Of a DNA stretch of 64,000 nt, positions 16,571 through 25,358 are shown in pieces. Location of the stretch: contig JAVBLN010000056.1 in the NCBI GenBank assembly GCA_031553495.1, positions 42,439 through 106,438 on the forward strand, read 5' to 3'. The notes beneath the pieces were generated by a model. That model worked only from the letters and a program-made list of their open reading frames with translations. It was not told the origin of the DNA and ran no database searches. Position numbers and translations under genes: made by a program. The number at the start of each line of letters is the position of its first letter. Within the stretch, counting starts at the first letter, position 1. This stretch comes from Pinibacter sp031553495. GTDB lineage: Bacteria > Bacteroidota > Bacteroidia > Chitinophagales > Chitinophagaceae.

Positions 16571-18964
16571 CTATTCTCTCATCATTTCCATTATTACACT
16601 TACAATATCTTCCACATTGGGCTTGCTGAAATAATCGCCATCACTGGCATACGCGGGCCTGTGTGCTTTTGAAGTGATAGTTCTGGGTGCCACATCCAGC
16701 CATTTATAGCCGCCTTGTTTTTCCATTACTATATTGAACATATATGCCGCCGCACCTCCGGGCACATCTTCATCCACAAACACAATGCGGTTTGTTTTTT
16801 TAAGCGACTCAACAATGCTTGAATGAATATCAAACGGCAAAAGCGTTTGCACATCTATTACCTCGCAACTAATATTTTGTGCAGCCAATATTTCGGCAGC
16901 TTCCTGGATAATGCGCAATACGGAACCATAAGATACAATAGTAATATCTGTACCGTTCCTCAGTGTTTCGGGTATGCCCAAAGGCACTGTAAATTCAAGT
17001 AAGTTTTCGGGTAACTGTTCCTTTAAACGATATCCATTAAGACTTTCAATTACTATTGCCGGATCTATTCCTTTTAATAAAGTGTTATACATGCCTGCTG
17101 CCTGCACCATATTGCGCGGCACACACACATGCACACCTCTCAACGAATTGACAAGCATTCCCATGGGCGAACCGCTGTGCCAGATGCCTTCCAGCCTGTG
17201 GCCGCGTGTACGTACAATTAACGGCGCGCTTTGCCTGCCGGCTGTTCTGTAATGAATGGTGGCCAAATCATCGCTCAATGGCTGCAAACCATATAGTACA
17301 TAATCAAGGTATTGAATTTCGGCTATGGGCCGCAAACCGCGCATGGCCAAGCCTATACCCTGCCCTATGATTGTAAGCTCGCGAATACCGGTATCAAAAA
17401 TTCTTTTGTCGCTGAACTTTGCCTGTAATCCTGCAAAACCCTGGTTTACATCACCGATCTTTCCAACATCTTCACCAAAGGCCAACACTTTTGGATTACT
17501 GGTGAACAGTGCTTCAAAATACCTGTTCAAAACCTCATAGCCGTTTAATACAGTGGCATGCTCATTATAAGAAGGTTTTACTTCCTTCACATGCATTACA
17601 CTGCCCGGCCCGGTATGGTATAAGTAAGAATTATAAAGCGACTTATTTAATGCCACCAATTCGTTATAATAATTTTGAACAGCTTGTAGTTTTTGCTTGT
17701 CGGCTTGAATTAACAGCGCACTATGCAAAGCACGCATCACGTCTTTACGGCCGGGATCGCGTTTGGCTGATAACACCTGCGAAATGGTGTTGATGGCGTT
17801 TGATTTTTCGGGTAAAGCAAAAGCCAGATCGCTTAATAAAGCGGTTACCTTAGTGACCTGTTGCTTTATTGGATTAATATAATTTTCCCAGGCAGTGGTT
17901 TTGCTTTGCTTCACAAACTCTTTGGCTTTTATTTCAATTTCAGCCATTTCTTCTTCACTGGCCAGCGCGTTTTCCACAATCCATTCTTTCATTTTTTTGA
18001 GGCAATCCCACTCACGCTCCCAGGCAAGCCTTTCGTTTGATTTGTAACGTTCATGACTACCCGAAGTTGAATGCCCCTGTGGCTGCGTTACATCTTCCAC
18101 ATGAAATACTGCCGGGACATGCGTTTCCCGCATTTTTTGAATTCCTGCTTCAAATGTTTCGCACATACCGGCATAATCCCACGCTTTTACTTTATAAATA
18201 TCAAATCCATTGGTTCCTTCTCTTTTTTGAAAACCCTTTAACGCGGCAGAAATGGAACCTTTAGTAGTTTGAAATTTTGTAGGAACTGAAATGCCATAGC
18301 CATCATCCCATACAAAAATGGCAAGCGGCACCTGCAAAACGCCGGCGGCGTTCACAGTTTCCCAAAAATGACCTTCACTGGTAGAAGCGTCGCCAATTGT
18401 GCAAAAGCATACTTCATTACCATTGGTTGACAGATCCTTAAATTCTTTCAGAATTTCAATTTCCCTGAAAGCCTTGGAAGCATATGCCAAACCTAATGAT
18501 TTTGGCATTTGACCTGCTGTGGGGGCCATACCGGCAGCCAGGTTTTTGTGGTTTACAAGGTCAAGAATATTTCCATTTTCATCTACAAAAGGAGTAGCAA
18601 AATGCGAATTCATTTGGCGTCCCGCGCTATGCGGATCATTATTTCTGTCGGGGTCTGCATATAATTGCGCAAAAAATTCCTGAACAGTGGCGCTGCCAGT
18701 AGCAAAAGCAATAGTTTGGTCGCGGTAATAACCGGAATAAAAGTCGCCGGATTTGAAGAACCTCGACAATGCAACCTGGGGCACTTCCTTTCCGTCTCCA
18801 AATATCCCAAACTTAGCCTTGCCGGTAAGTACCTCTTTGCGTCCAAGTAAGCTGGCTTCGCGGCTTTCAAAAGCAATGCGATAGTCATTTAACACCTGGT
18901 TCCGAAAAGAATCAAATGACAATTGATCATCAGTAATCGCATCATTTTGTATCATGTTTTCCAT
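16571..18964 (-). CDS. Fused alpha/beta E1 component of a branched-chain 2-oxoacid dehydrogenase
   Basis: A 797-residue single chain carrying both halves of a thiamine-dependent E1. The alpha half (about residues 1-380) has the TPP-binding region GDASTSEGHFWETVNAAG (from 191) and the substrate-loop motif GHSTSGSHERYKS. The beta half (about 460-797) has FGEDVGKIGDVNQGFAGLQ, DTGIRELTIIGQGIGLAMRG and the C-terminal transketolase domain with VPGGAAAYMF. Such fusions are common in Bacteroidota, usually annotated as 2-oxoisovalerate dehydrogenase. With E2 and E3 it would convert branched-chain 2-oxoacids to acyl-CoA, feeding iso-fatty acid synthesis. E2 and E3 are not in the window. A TACATTTG motif at 18976-18969 (minus) lies so close to the ATG that the second methionine (residue 4) may be the true start. 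Confidence 0.9.
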   Translation of the reverse strand: MENMIQNDAITDDQLSFDSFRNQVLNDYRIAFESREASLLGRKEVLTGKAKFGIFGDGKEVPQVALSRFFKSGDFYSGYYRDQTIAFATGSATVQEFFAQLYADPDRNNDPHSAGRQMNSHFATPFVDENGNILDLVNHKNLAAGMAPTAGQMPKSLGLAYASKAFREIEILKEFKDLSTNGNEVCFCTIGDASTSEGHFWETVNAAGVLQVPLAIFVWDDGYGISVPTKFQTTKGSISAALKGFQKREGTNGFDIYKVKAWDYAGMCETFEAGIQKMRETHVPAVFHVEDVTQPQGHSTSGSHERYKSNERLAWEREWDCLKKMKEWIVENALASEEEMAEIEIKAKEFVKQSKTTAWENYINPIKQQVTKVTALLSDLAFALPEKSNAINTISQVLSAKRDPGRKDVMRALHSALLIQADKQKLQAVQNYYNELVALNKSLYNSYLYHTGPGSVMHVKEVKPSYNEHATVLNGYEVLNRYFEALFTSNPKVLAFGEDVGKIGDVNQGFAGLQAKFSDKRIFDTGIRELTIIGQGIGLAMRGLRPIAEIQYLDYVLYGLQPLSDDLATIHYRTAGRQSAPLIVRTRGHRLEGIWHSGSPMGMLVNSLRGVHVCVPRNMVQAAGMYNTLLKGIDPAIVIESLNGYRLKEQLPENLLEFTVPLGIPETLRNGTDITIVSYGSVLRIIQEAAEILAAQNISCEVIDVQTLLPFDIHSSIVESLKKTNRIVFVDEDVPGGAAAYMFNIVMEKQGGYKWLDVAPRTITSKAHRPAYASDGDYFSKPNVEDIVSVIMEMMRE

Positions 18965-19077
18965 GCAACAAATGTAAAATGATTTTCTTAACCAAAAACT
19001 AACAACTGAAAGTATAATTGCTTTGTTAATAACCTGTTTTAAAACCCAAAAATTTCTTTATTAACATTAACAATTTA

Positions 19078-19085
19078 TATTTTTG
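19078..19085 (+). promoter_or_regulatory. Promoter -7 element for the DUF1573 pair
   Basis: TATTTTTG matches TAnnTTTG and lies 43 bp upstream of the ATG at 19128. The -33 region is weak (TTTCTTTA). Confidence 0.5.
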
Positions 19086-19127
19086 TAGTCTGTTAAACCT
19101 GATTTGAGTTTTTCAATCAAATTCACG

Positions 19128-19559
19128 ATGAAAAAAATTTTCCTAAGCTGTTTTTTAATGGGTTGCGCACTGTTTTCTTTTTCACAAAACAGTGATAAGC
19201 AACAAGATGCATTAATACTGGCAGAAAAAAGCTACGATTTTGGTAAAATTCCCCAAGGAAGACCTGTAACCCACGATTTCTTTTTTACCAACTCCGGAAC
19301 TGATTCCTTACGTCTTGATCAGGTGCATGCCACCTGCGGATGTACCACCCCGGTATGGAAAAAAGATCCCGTAGCGCCCAATAATTCTGCCAAAATAACT
19401 GTTGGTTACAATTCCGCCGCTGAAGGACCATTCGAAAAAACCGTAACCATTCACTATAATGGCAACAAAACCAAAAGCATCGTTATTAAAGGCGACGTTA
19501 CCAAAGCTCCTGTTACATCAGCACCCGTAAACAGCTCTATACAATTATTAAAACAATAA
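19128..19559 (+). CDS. DUF1573 secreted protein, first of a pair
   Basis: A 143-residue protein from the ATG at 19128 (MKKIFLSCFLMGCALFSFSQ). A TTG eight codons upstream is in frame but leads into promoter-proximal sequence and is rejected. A signal peptide is followed by one DUF1573 domain, an ASH/HYDIN-like immunoglobulin fold. It is recognised by YDFGKIPQGRPVTHDFFFTN and the TCGCTTPVW cysteine motif. Function is unknown; members are exported in Bacteroidota. The next gene is a paralogue starting 12 bp after its stop, with a shared promoter and terminator, so the two form a bicistronic unit. Confidence 0.85.
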   Translation: MKKIFLSCFLMGCALFSFSQNSDKQQDALILAEKSYDFGKIPQGRPVTHDFFFTNSGTDSLRLDQVHATCGCTTPVWKKDPVAPNNSAKITVGYNSAAEGPFEKTVTIHYNGNKTKSIVIKGDVTKAPVTSAPVNSSIQLLKQ

Positions 19560-19571
19560 AAATCAATACAC

Positions 19572-20012
19572 ATGAAAAAAATAGCTTTTCTATCTGTTTT
19601 CTCCCTTTTATTTAGTGTACTTGCCTTTGCCCAAAATACTCCGGCGGTAAAAAAAGCAACTGATTTTGTGAAGTTTACCGAAACAAAACATGATTTCGGA
19701 AAAATTAAGCAAGGCGTTCCTGTAACTTACGACTTTGCTTTTAAGAACATATCGTCACAACCGGTTGTAATCGAGTCTGCAATTGCAACCTGTGGTTGTA
19801 CCACTCCGGTAAAACCGGAAAAACCCGTGGCTAAAGGTAAAACTGATATTGTAAAGGCAGGTTTTAACTCTGCTGCTTCCGGCCCATTCAAAAAGACAAT
19901 ATATGTGAAAGTGGCAGGAGTTGATCAGCCTTTGGAATTGGAAATCTCCGGACAAGTGTTAAGCCAGGATGATTATGCAAAATATGAAGCAGAAAAAAAT
20001 AAAGGCAAATAG
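19572..20012 (+). CDS. DUF1573 secreted protein, second of a pair
   Basis: A 146-residue paralogue of the upstream gene. It has a signal peptide (residues 1 to about 20, ending FAQ) and one DUF1573 domain with HDFGKIKQGVPVTYDFAFKN and TCGCTTPV. The C-terminal tail is lysine-rich (DDYAKYEAEKNKGK), unlike the first copy. It probably resides in the periplasm or is secreted. The pair likely arose by tandem duplication, and the two proteins may interact; both points are inference. Confidence 0.85.
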   Translation: MKKIAFLSVFSLLFSVLAFAQNTPAVKKATDFVKFTETKHDFGKIKQGVPVTYDFAFKNISSQPVVIESAIATCGCTTPVKPEKPVAKGKTDIVKAGFNSAASGPFKKTIYVKVAGVDQPLELEISGQVLSQDDYAKYEAEKNKGK

Positions 20013-20032
20013 TCGTTTAATTAAAAAATAGT

Positions 20033-20068
20033 AAAAGTCCTCATGAATTATCTTGAGGACTTTTTTTT
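20033..20068 (+). terminator. Intrinsic terminator of the DUF1573 pair
   Basis: AAAAGTCCTCA (20033-20043) pairs perfectly with TGAGGACTTTT (20054-20064) around a 10-nt loop and runs into eight T residues. Confidence 0.88.
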
Positions 20069-20083
20069 GGGACAAAAGTCAGA

Positions 20084-20184
20084 TAACCACAAGGGGTACG
20101 ATGGAGGCACAAGGGCCACAAGGAGAGGCTGAATTGTTACCAACTCTTGTGTGCCTTGTGCTTTCTTGGTGAACCTTGTGGTTA
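20084..20184. repeat. 101-bp AACCACAAGG inverted-repeat element
   Basis: TAACCACAAGG at the left end is the exact complement of CCTTGTGGTTA at the right end. The interior contains further CACAAGG/CCTTGTG pairs around GGCTGAATTGTTACCAA. Related copies are at 54414 and, degenerate, at 63451. Confidence 0.8.
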
Positions 20185-20274
20185 ACAATTTCTTCTGACA
20201 TCTGTTTTCTCTACTGCCAACTGCTTACTGCCCTCTGACCTCTGATTATTAACCTCTATTTCACTAAACCCATC

Positions 20275-22044
20275 TCAAATTTCAAATCTCAAATCCAACA
20301 GATTTCCTCCACCTTTTATAACGTTTATTCTTAACACCTGCATTCCAGATTTAAGTGAAACGTTTGGCACTTCCACCACCTTCCAATTAGTGCGGCCGCC
20401 GGTATTGGGAATTGTTACATTATATACTTTTCCACTATTCATTACCGTTATATTCAATTGAGCTGTGTCGCTTATTGAAGAAACCTTGCAAAGCAACTTA
20501 TAAGTACCACTCTTTGTTACATTCACTGTATATTGTAACCACTCACCGTTTTCCATATCGCTAACATAATAGCTATTGTACCGTGAAGAATCCACTCTTA
20601 TATCCACGCCATCATTCCTGTATACACGTCCACGGTTGCCCACACCACGCTTTCCTGAAACATGATAATCGGCTGTATCATTATCTAAGTAAGCAAATCC
20701 ATTTCTTCCCAAATCATAATCTACCGCGTTCAAAACAGCATTGGCCTTAATCAAATTCGGTTTATACGGTTTTACTTCCAGGCTATGCGGCTGACGAATC
20801 ATGGCATCAATCACATCGTGATGAATAATATTGTTTTCAAGTTTTAGATATGTTGCCAGTTCCATTAATCCACTATAAGCATTGCTTTCATTGGGCTTTT
20901 TACCTTTACCGCTCCAATAATCCAGCACTTGCAAATAATTCAGGTTTACCGGTACTTCAAGCGGATTATTAAAACCGAGTTTTTTTAACGGCCACCATGC
21001 CCAGCCAATATTGTTTTTTTCCAGCAGTTCTATAGCCTGTGTAAACCACACATTTGAATTTTCACCTGTTTCGCCAAGCCAAACCGGCACATTATATTTT
21101 TGCCTGAAATCAATTATATGCTTAATAGATCCCTGATCGTTATAGTTCCAATACTTGTGAAAACTCAGTGCCATATTAGGATCCCAAGTGGGCAATATGC
21201 CGTTGTAATTATTTCCCCAACCATTTCCCTCTATAATGATAAGATGGTTTTTATCCACTTCGCGAATGGCTTTAGTAATATCTACCATCAGTTTTTTCAA
21301 CGGCTCATTCTTTTTTTCTTTCAAGCCGTTTTTATCATTGGCAAGATCTTCGAAACCCCAGTTTGGTTCGTTAATTATATCATAACCGCCAATCCATGGT
21401 TCATTTACATAACGCTCCGCCAGTTTCTTCCATAGCATAATCATTTTTTGTTTATTGTCTTCACTTTCCCAAAGTGAAGGCTTTGATGGATCCCTGTCAG
21501 ATATATTCAAATCACTTCCCTGCCCGCCGGGAGCCGCATGTAAGTCGAGTATCAAATACATTTGGTTGGCTTTGCACCATGCAAGCAAACTATCCGTCAT
21601 GGCAAATCCTTTTTGCAGCCAGGTATTCTCTCCTTTTACGGGTTCTTGTTCTATCGGCAAAGTATATAAGTTGTAATGCATAGGCAGCCTTACAGAATTA
21701 AAGCCCCATGCTTTCATGGAATCAATATCAATTTTACGTGTGTGATTAGCAAGCCACATATCATAAAACTCCTGTGTTTGTTTTGGTCCAATCAGTTCTT
21801 CAATTCTTTCACGAATCCGGTATTGCATTCCCTCGCCGCTAACACGAAGCATATAACCTTCCTGCAGCATCCAGCCGCCAAGCCCAATGCCGCGAAGCAA
21901 CACATTTTCACCATTTCCATTTACAATCCGCTGTCCTTCCGCCTTTAAGAAGCCCTGGCTTTTCCCGGTAAATGAAAAGGATACCAGTAAAATCGCAAAC
22001 GCAACCTTTAGAAAAAATTGTTGTTTGAAGTTTTTGTTCGACAT
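20275..22044 (-). CDS. GH5-type glucanase with C-terminal CBM6-like domain
   Basis: A 589-residue secreted enzyme with a signal peptide of about 29 residues. The GH5 barrel is clear: RGIGLGGWMLQEGYM near residue 51, WGFNSVRLPMHYN, then IINEPNW with acid/base E226 and VWLGETGEN with nucleophile E325. The GGW start resembles fungal-type exo-beta-1,3-glucanases (GH5_9), but the subfamily cannot be fixed by eye. Residues about 450-589 form a CBM6-like jelly roll (NGEWLQYTVNVTKSGTYKL; ending GGGNLLDLRFEI). It is the last gene of the glucan locus on the minus strand, separated from the GH55-like gene by a 280-bp gap with one repeat element. Confidence 0.88.
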   Translation of the reverse strand: MSNKNFKQQFFLKVAFAILLVSFSFTGKSQGFLKAEGQRIVNGNGENVLLRGIGLGGWMLQEGYMLRVSGEGMQYRIRERIEELIGPKQTQEFYDMWLANHTRKIDIDSMKAWGFNSVRLPMHYNLYTLPIEQEPVKGENTWLQKGFAMTDSLLAWCKANQMYLILDLHAAPGGQGSDLNISDRDPSKPSLWESEDNKQKMIMLWKKLAERYVNEPWIGGYDIINEPNWGFEDLANDKNGLKEKKNEPLKKLMVDITKAIREVDKNHLIIIEGNGWGNNYNGILPTWDPNMALSFHKYWNYNDQGSIKHIIDFRQKYNVPVWLGETGENSNVWFTQAIELLEKNNIGWAWWPLKKLGFNNPLEVPVNLNYLQVLDYWSGKGKKPNESNAYSGLMELATYLKLENNIIHHDVIDAMIRQPHSLEVKPYKPNLIKANAVLNAVDYDLGRNGFAYLDNDTADYHVSGKRGVGNRGRVYRNDGVDIRVDSSRYNSYYVSDMENGEWLQYTVNVTKSGTYKLLCKVSSISDTAQLNITVMNSGKVYNVTIPNTGGRTNWKVVEVPNVSLKSGMQVLRINVIKGGGNLLDLRFEI

Positions 22045-22239
22045 AATGAAATCAATATGATGTAAAAAAATAATTGCTATTTGGAAAACTGCTGTTCATT
22101 TAATAGCTCAACAGAATTACAACTTCTGAACGGAGCGTCGCAAGCAAAGCTCCATCAGGGCTTCACCGCCGACTTCAAAAAAAATCTAAACCTATTTACA
22201 CAGTTTCATAACAATTAGAGCGTACTTTTTTTTGTTATC

Positions 22240-22302
22240 AACAGTTGTGCTACTATCAACATCGTTGTGTCACTCACTTGTACTTTTGTAATTCTATTCA
22301 AC
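22240..22302 (-). repeat. Dispersed direct-repeat element, type I, diverged
   Basis: 42-bp spacing and GTGTCAC core retained. The repeats are worn (TTGTGCTACTATCAAC and TGTAATTCTATTCAAC). It lies 4 nt short of the preceding minus-strand gene's 3' untranslated region. Confidence 0.8.
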
Positions 22303-22323
22303 ACGCGATGCAGTCTTGCTAAC

Positions 22324-25300
22324 CTATTCCAACCTTGCACTATACAAAGAGGAACGGGTGGTAATATATAACGTTTTCTTATCGCTTGCGCCAAAGCAAA
22401 TGGTAACGGGCCTTTCGGGAACTTCGATAATTCCCGTTTGCTTGCCGGCAGCATTGTACACATACACTTGCCCGTCTGCTATGTAAATATTTCCCGAATT
22501 ATCAGTTGCACAATTATACTCCCCACGCTCTACAAAATATTCCGGATCACTTAAAAAACTATCTTCGTTTACACGTAACCGTATAGTTCTTTTATCGTAT
22601 TCATCTGTAGCATAAATAGTATTGCCAGGCACGGCTTCTATTAATGAATTGGAACGTGCAAGATCATACACAACCGGTATAAAAGTTACGCCATCTAAAG
22701 CAACAAAGGCCTCTGTTGGCTTATTAAGCACTACCTTATTAAAGTCATGAAAATCGCGCCACCTGTTAGCAGGATACAATACTTTGTGAATATTCTTCAC
22801 ACCGGTCATCGCGGTTTTTTTCAGTAATTGAATAGAATTTTCGGGCTGCTCCGGATCAATTGAATACACCCATACTGCATATCCTGAATTTCCCCAACCG
22901 CTAAACGAAGTGCCGGACGCATCTTCAGGCGTTGGAAACAATTCAGGCTTTCCTTCTTTCAAATAACCGGTTCGCGGCACGTATTTAAACACCACTAATA
23001 AGCGATCATTTTTATCGCATGCCAATGATAGCGGCTCCCAAGGAAAATCCGCGATCATGCTAAGCGCTTGTGTTTCCGGCGACCACTTATATACTTTTTT
23101 CTGGCGTGTTTCGCTAAAATAAATATTGCCTTTACTATCGCTGCAAATACCGTCAGCAAATTCAAAACCGGTTACCAGTTGCTGTACATTATTTTTTTGA
23201 GTAGTGATCAATGGCTTTTTCGCTGCATTTCCGGTAATGTGCAAGCGTGCAAATTCCCACGGCCTTACTTCTGTATTCGAGTTAATATCATACACAGGAA
23301 TTGTTGTGGTATATTTTGTTTGACTGTAATTATGCACATTCAACAATTCAATATTCTTGCAGCTCCATGTACGAATTGAGTATGGAAACGGTGTATTAAC
23401 GCGAATTACACGAAACATATACAAATTCGCAAACACCATATTTTCGCAGTTCTCCAACTCCATTGGCAACGCCAGCGAGCTTTCACGGCTTTCCTCTTCC
23501 AATTGCAGCGCATATACTTTCCAGTTAGATACATTTTTAAAACGCACTTCGTTGCGCACATGATGCTCTACCGACATAGCATATATCCGCGATGGTGTTG
23601 AAGTATTGGAAACATAAATACCCGAAGTTGAAAAAGTATTCGCTGTCCAAATGTTTTTAAAAGTTCCACCACCGCCATCCGTTATCCAAAGGCTCCAATA
23701 TTGTGTATCCCACGCCGCATCCATACCGGGCAATATTCGCGACGGAGTATAGCCGCCCTGCCTGCGCTGTTGTCGCTCTGTATTCGCGGAAGGATCAGGA
23801 TGGGACATGGTTCCATGACCGCCAATAAATTTCACATCATTCATATAGGAATTTTGCCCTGCCATCCATTTGCAAGCCACCGCCCTGTTATTGTAAGCGC
23901 CGGTATTCAATCCTATGCCGATCAAAATATTCAGGCCATCTTTTGGTGCTTCTATAATAGGTTGAGGTCCGCCAAAACCACCAAATGCTTCCGTATTATC
24001 ATCTATAAAAAATTGCGTAGCCATTGGGTGAAGTCCGATCAAAGCGGTATTAGGCTTCATATAAATAGGAGAAGTCACTTTATACCAGCCTTGCGGAACA
24101 TATATATTCGGATATTGGTTAATGGCCTGCTGAATAGCTTTGGTATCATCAGTTACGCCATCGCCTTTTGCACCAAGGCTTTTCAAATTCTTCCAGCTCT
24201 GCATAGGCGGCAACTCCGGAAGCGAAGATGCAAAGACAGTTGAAAATTTTTGCTCCGCCACAAGATCCATTACGGTTGCGCATACAGCATCTTTACCAAT
24301 ATCACTCATTTGCCAACCGTAACAAAAATTATTTACACGGTATATATTCGATTGCGCGATTGTTTGCTGCCTGCTTTGCCTAAGCCGGGACCAAACAGGC
24401 ACTTGCCTGCAAAGCACATTGCGAATATTCACTTGTGTAAAAGCGTTCCCTTCATTGCTTATAATAAAAGCGGGGCCGCTCACATTATCGAAAATGCCAT
24501 CTTCAATAAATATTTTTTCATTGTAGTTTGAATCGACATCAATAACAGTGGGCACATTTTTTACACTTAAGCGCACTATGGTTAATCCGGCCTCTTGTGT
24601 TTTAATAGCGGCTTTTCGCTGTCCTTCAAAATATATATCCGTCATCATAAACTGCCAGCCTGGCGAAGGTTTTGTAGTATAAATACCGTAAGTACCGCCA
24701 AAAAAACGCACATCTTCCATTTCATTTCCCACATCAAACATGCCGGCCTTACCATCGCCAATATGAATATCAACATGCGAAATAAAACTGTGCTGCGCAT
24801 AGTGTGTACGCAACGCCACCGCCGACGGATTGCCGTTTTCTATTTTTATATCAACATTCGAAAGGGCGCTGTAAAACGTACCGGCGCCTGCATCCGGAAT
24901 ATTCCTGTCCGGTTGAGGAATGCTGCTTGTAAACCAAAACATATACCTGGCTTTCCCTTTATCGGATGGATACTCGCTTTGAAAGCCCGGAGCGTTTTTC
25001 TGCAAAATGATCTGCGGGCGATTTTTACCATAGCCGATAATCCTTACCGCTTGTGGCACATAGATGGTTTTACTGATAAGATATTTTCCTTCCGGAATAA
25101 ACAAAATTCCAAAATTACATTTTGTCTTTACCAGGTTTACAGCCTGCTGCAACACGTCCGATACATCAAAAGAACCATCAGCTTTTATATTAAAAGCTGA
25201 TGGGGTAAAGTAAATGGCAGTAGTGTCGTTAGGTTTTTCAGTATAAAATGATTTTACTTCGGGCGGCGCCCCTGTTACAGAAATAAATAATAAACAGAAC

Positions 25301-25332
25301 AGAATACTTACTATAAAGCGTGTATGTTTCAT
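22324..25332 (-). CDS. GH55-like double beta-helix protein with SMP-30-like propeller
   Basis: A 1002-residue protein with a signal peptide (1 to about 21). It has two right-handed beta-helix segments of the pectate-lyase-3 superfamily. The first (about 45-345) starts AFNIKADGSFDVSDVLQQAV. The second (about 385-720) starts LKSLGAKGDGVTDDTKAIQQ. Two tandem helices are the architecture of GH55 beta-1,3-glucanases, which fits the neighbouring beta-glucanases. The last 270 residues look like an SMP-30/gluconolactonase six-bladed propeller (FADGICSDSKGNIYFSE and the closing VPERPVTICFGASDKKTLYI). I do not know this fusion as a standard GH55 form. The catalytic residue cannot be placed with certainty. 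It is 26 bp downstream of the first GH30 gene and probably cotranscribed. Confidence 0.75.
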   Translation of the reverse strand: MKHTRFIVSILFCLLFISVTGAPPEVKSFYTEKPNDTTAIYFTPSAFNIKADGSFDVSDVLQQAVNLVKTKCNFGILFIPEGKYLISKTIYVPQAVRIIGYGKNRPQIILQKNAPGFQSEYPSDKGKARYMFWFTSSIPQPDRNIPDAGAGTFYSALSNVDIKIENGNPSAVALRTHYAQHSFISHVDIHIGDGKAGMFDVGNEMEDVRFFGGTYGIYTTKPSPGWQFMMTDIYFEGQRKAAIKTQEAGLTIVRLSVKNVPTVIDVDSNYNEKIFIEDGIFDNVSGPAFIISNEGNAFTQVNIRNVLCRQVPVWSRLRQSRQQTIAQSNIYRVNNFCYGWQMSDIGKDAVCATVMDLVAEQKFSTVFASSLPELPPMQSWKNLKSLGAKGDGVTDDTKAIQQAINQYPNIYVPQGWYKVTSPIYMKPNTALIGLHPMATQFFIDDNTEAFGGFGGPQPIIEAPKDGLNILIGIGLNTGAYNNRAVACKWMAGQNSYMNDVKFIGGHGTMSHPDPSANTERQQRRQGGYTPSRILPGMDAAWDTQYWSLWITDGGGGTFKNIWTANTFSTSGIYVSNTSTPSRIYAMSVEHHVRNEVRFKNVSNWKVYALQLEEESRESSLALPMELENCENMVFANLYMFRVIRVNTPFPYSIRTWSCKNIELLNVHNYSQTKYTTTIPVYDINSNTEVRPWEFARLHITGNAAKKPLITTQKNNVQQLVTGFEFADGICSDSKGNIYFSETRQKKVYKWSPETQALSMIADFPWEPLSLACDKNDRLLVVFKYVPRTGYLKEGKPELFPTPEDASGTSFSGWGNSGYAVWVYSIDPEQPENSIQLLKKTAMTGVKNIHKVLYPANRWRDFHDFNKVVLNKPTEAFVALDGVTFIPVVYDLARSNSLIEAVPGNTIYATDEYDKRTIRLRVNEDSFLSDPEYFVERGEYNCATDNSGNIYIADGQVYVYNAAGKQTGIIEVPERPVTICFGASDKKTLYITTRSSLYSARLE

Positions 25333-25358
25333 GGTTAGTAAGCCGTTTATTTAAAAAA

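Noticed and set aside
16571..18964. Separate alpha and beta E1 genes joined by a sequencing error
   Set aside because: The single frame is continuous with a plausible linker, and fused E1 proteins are well known in Bacteroidota.
24595..25200. 201-codon plus-strand frame opposite the GH55-like gene
   Set aside because: It is antisense to a clearly coding beta-helix protein and has no domain likeness, so it is a shadow.
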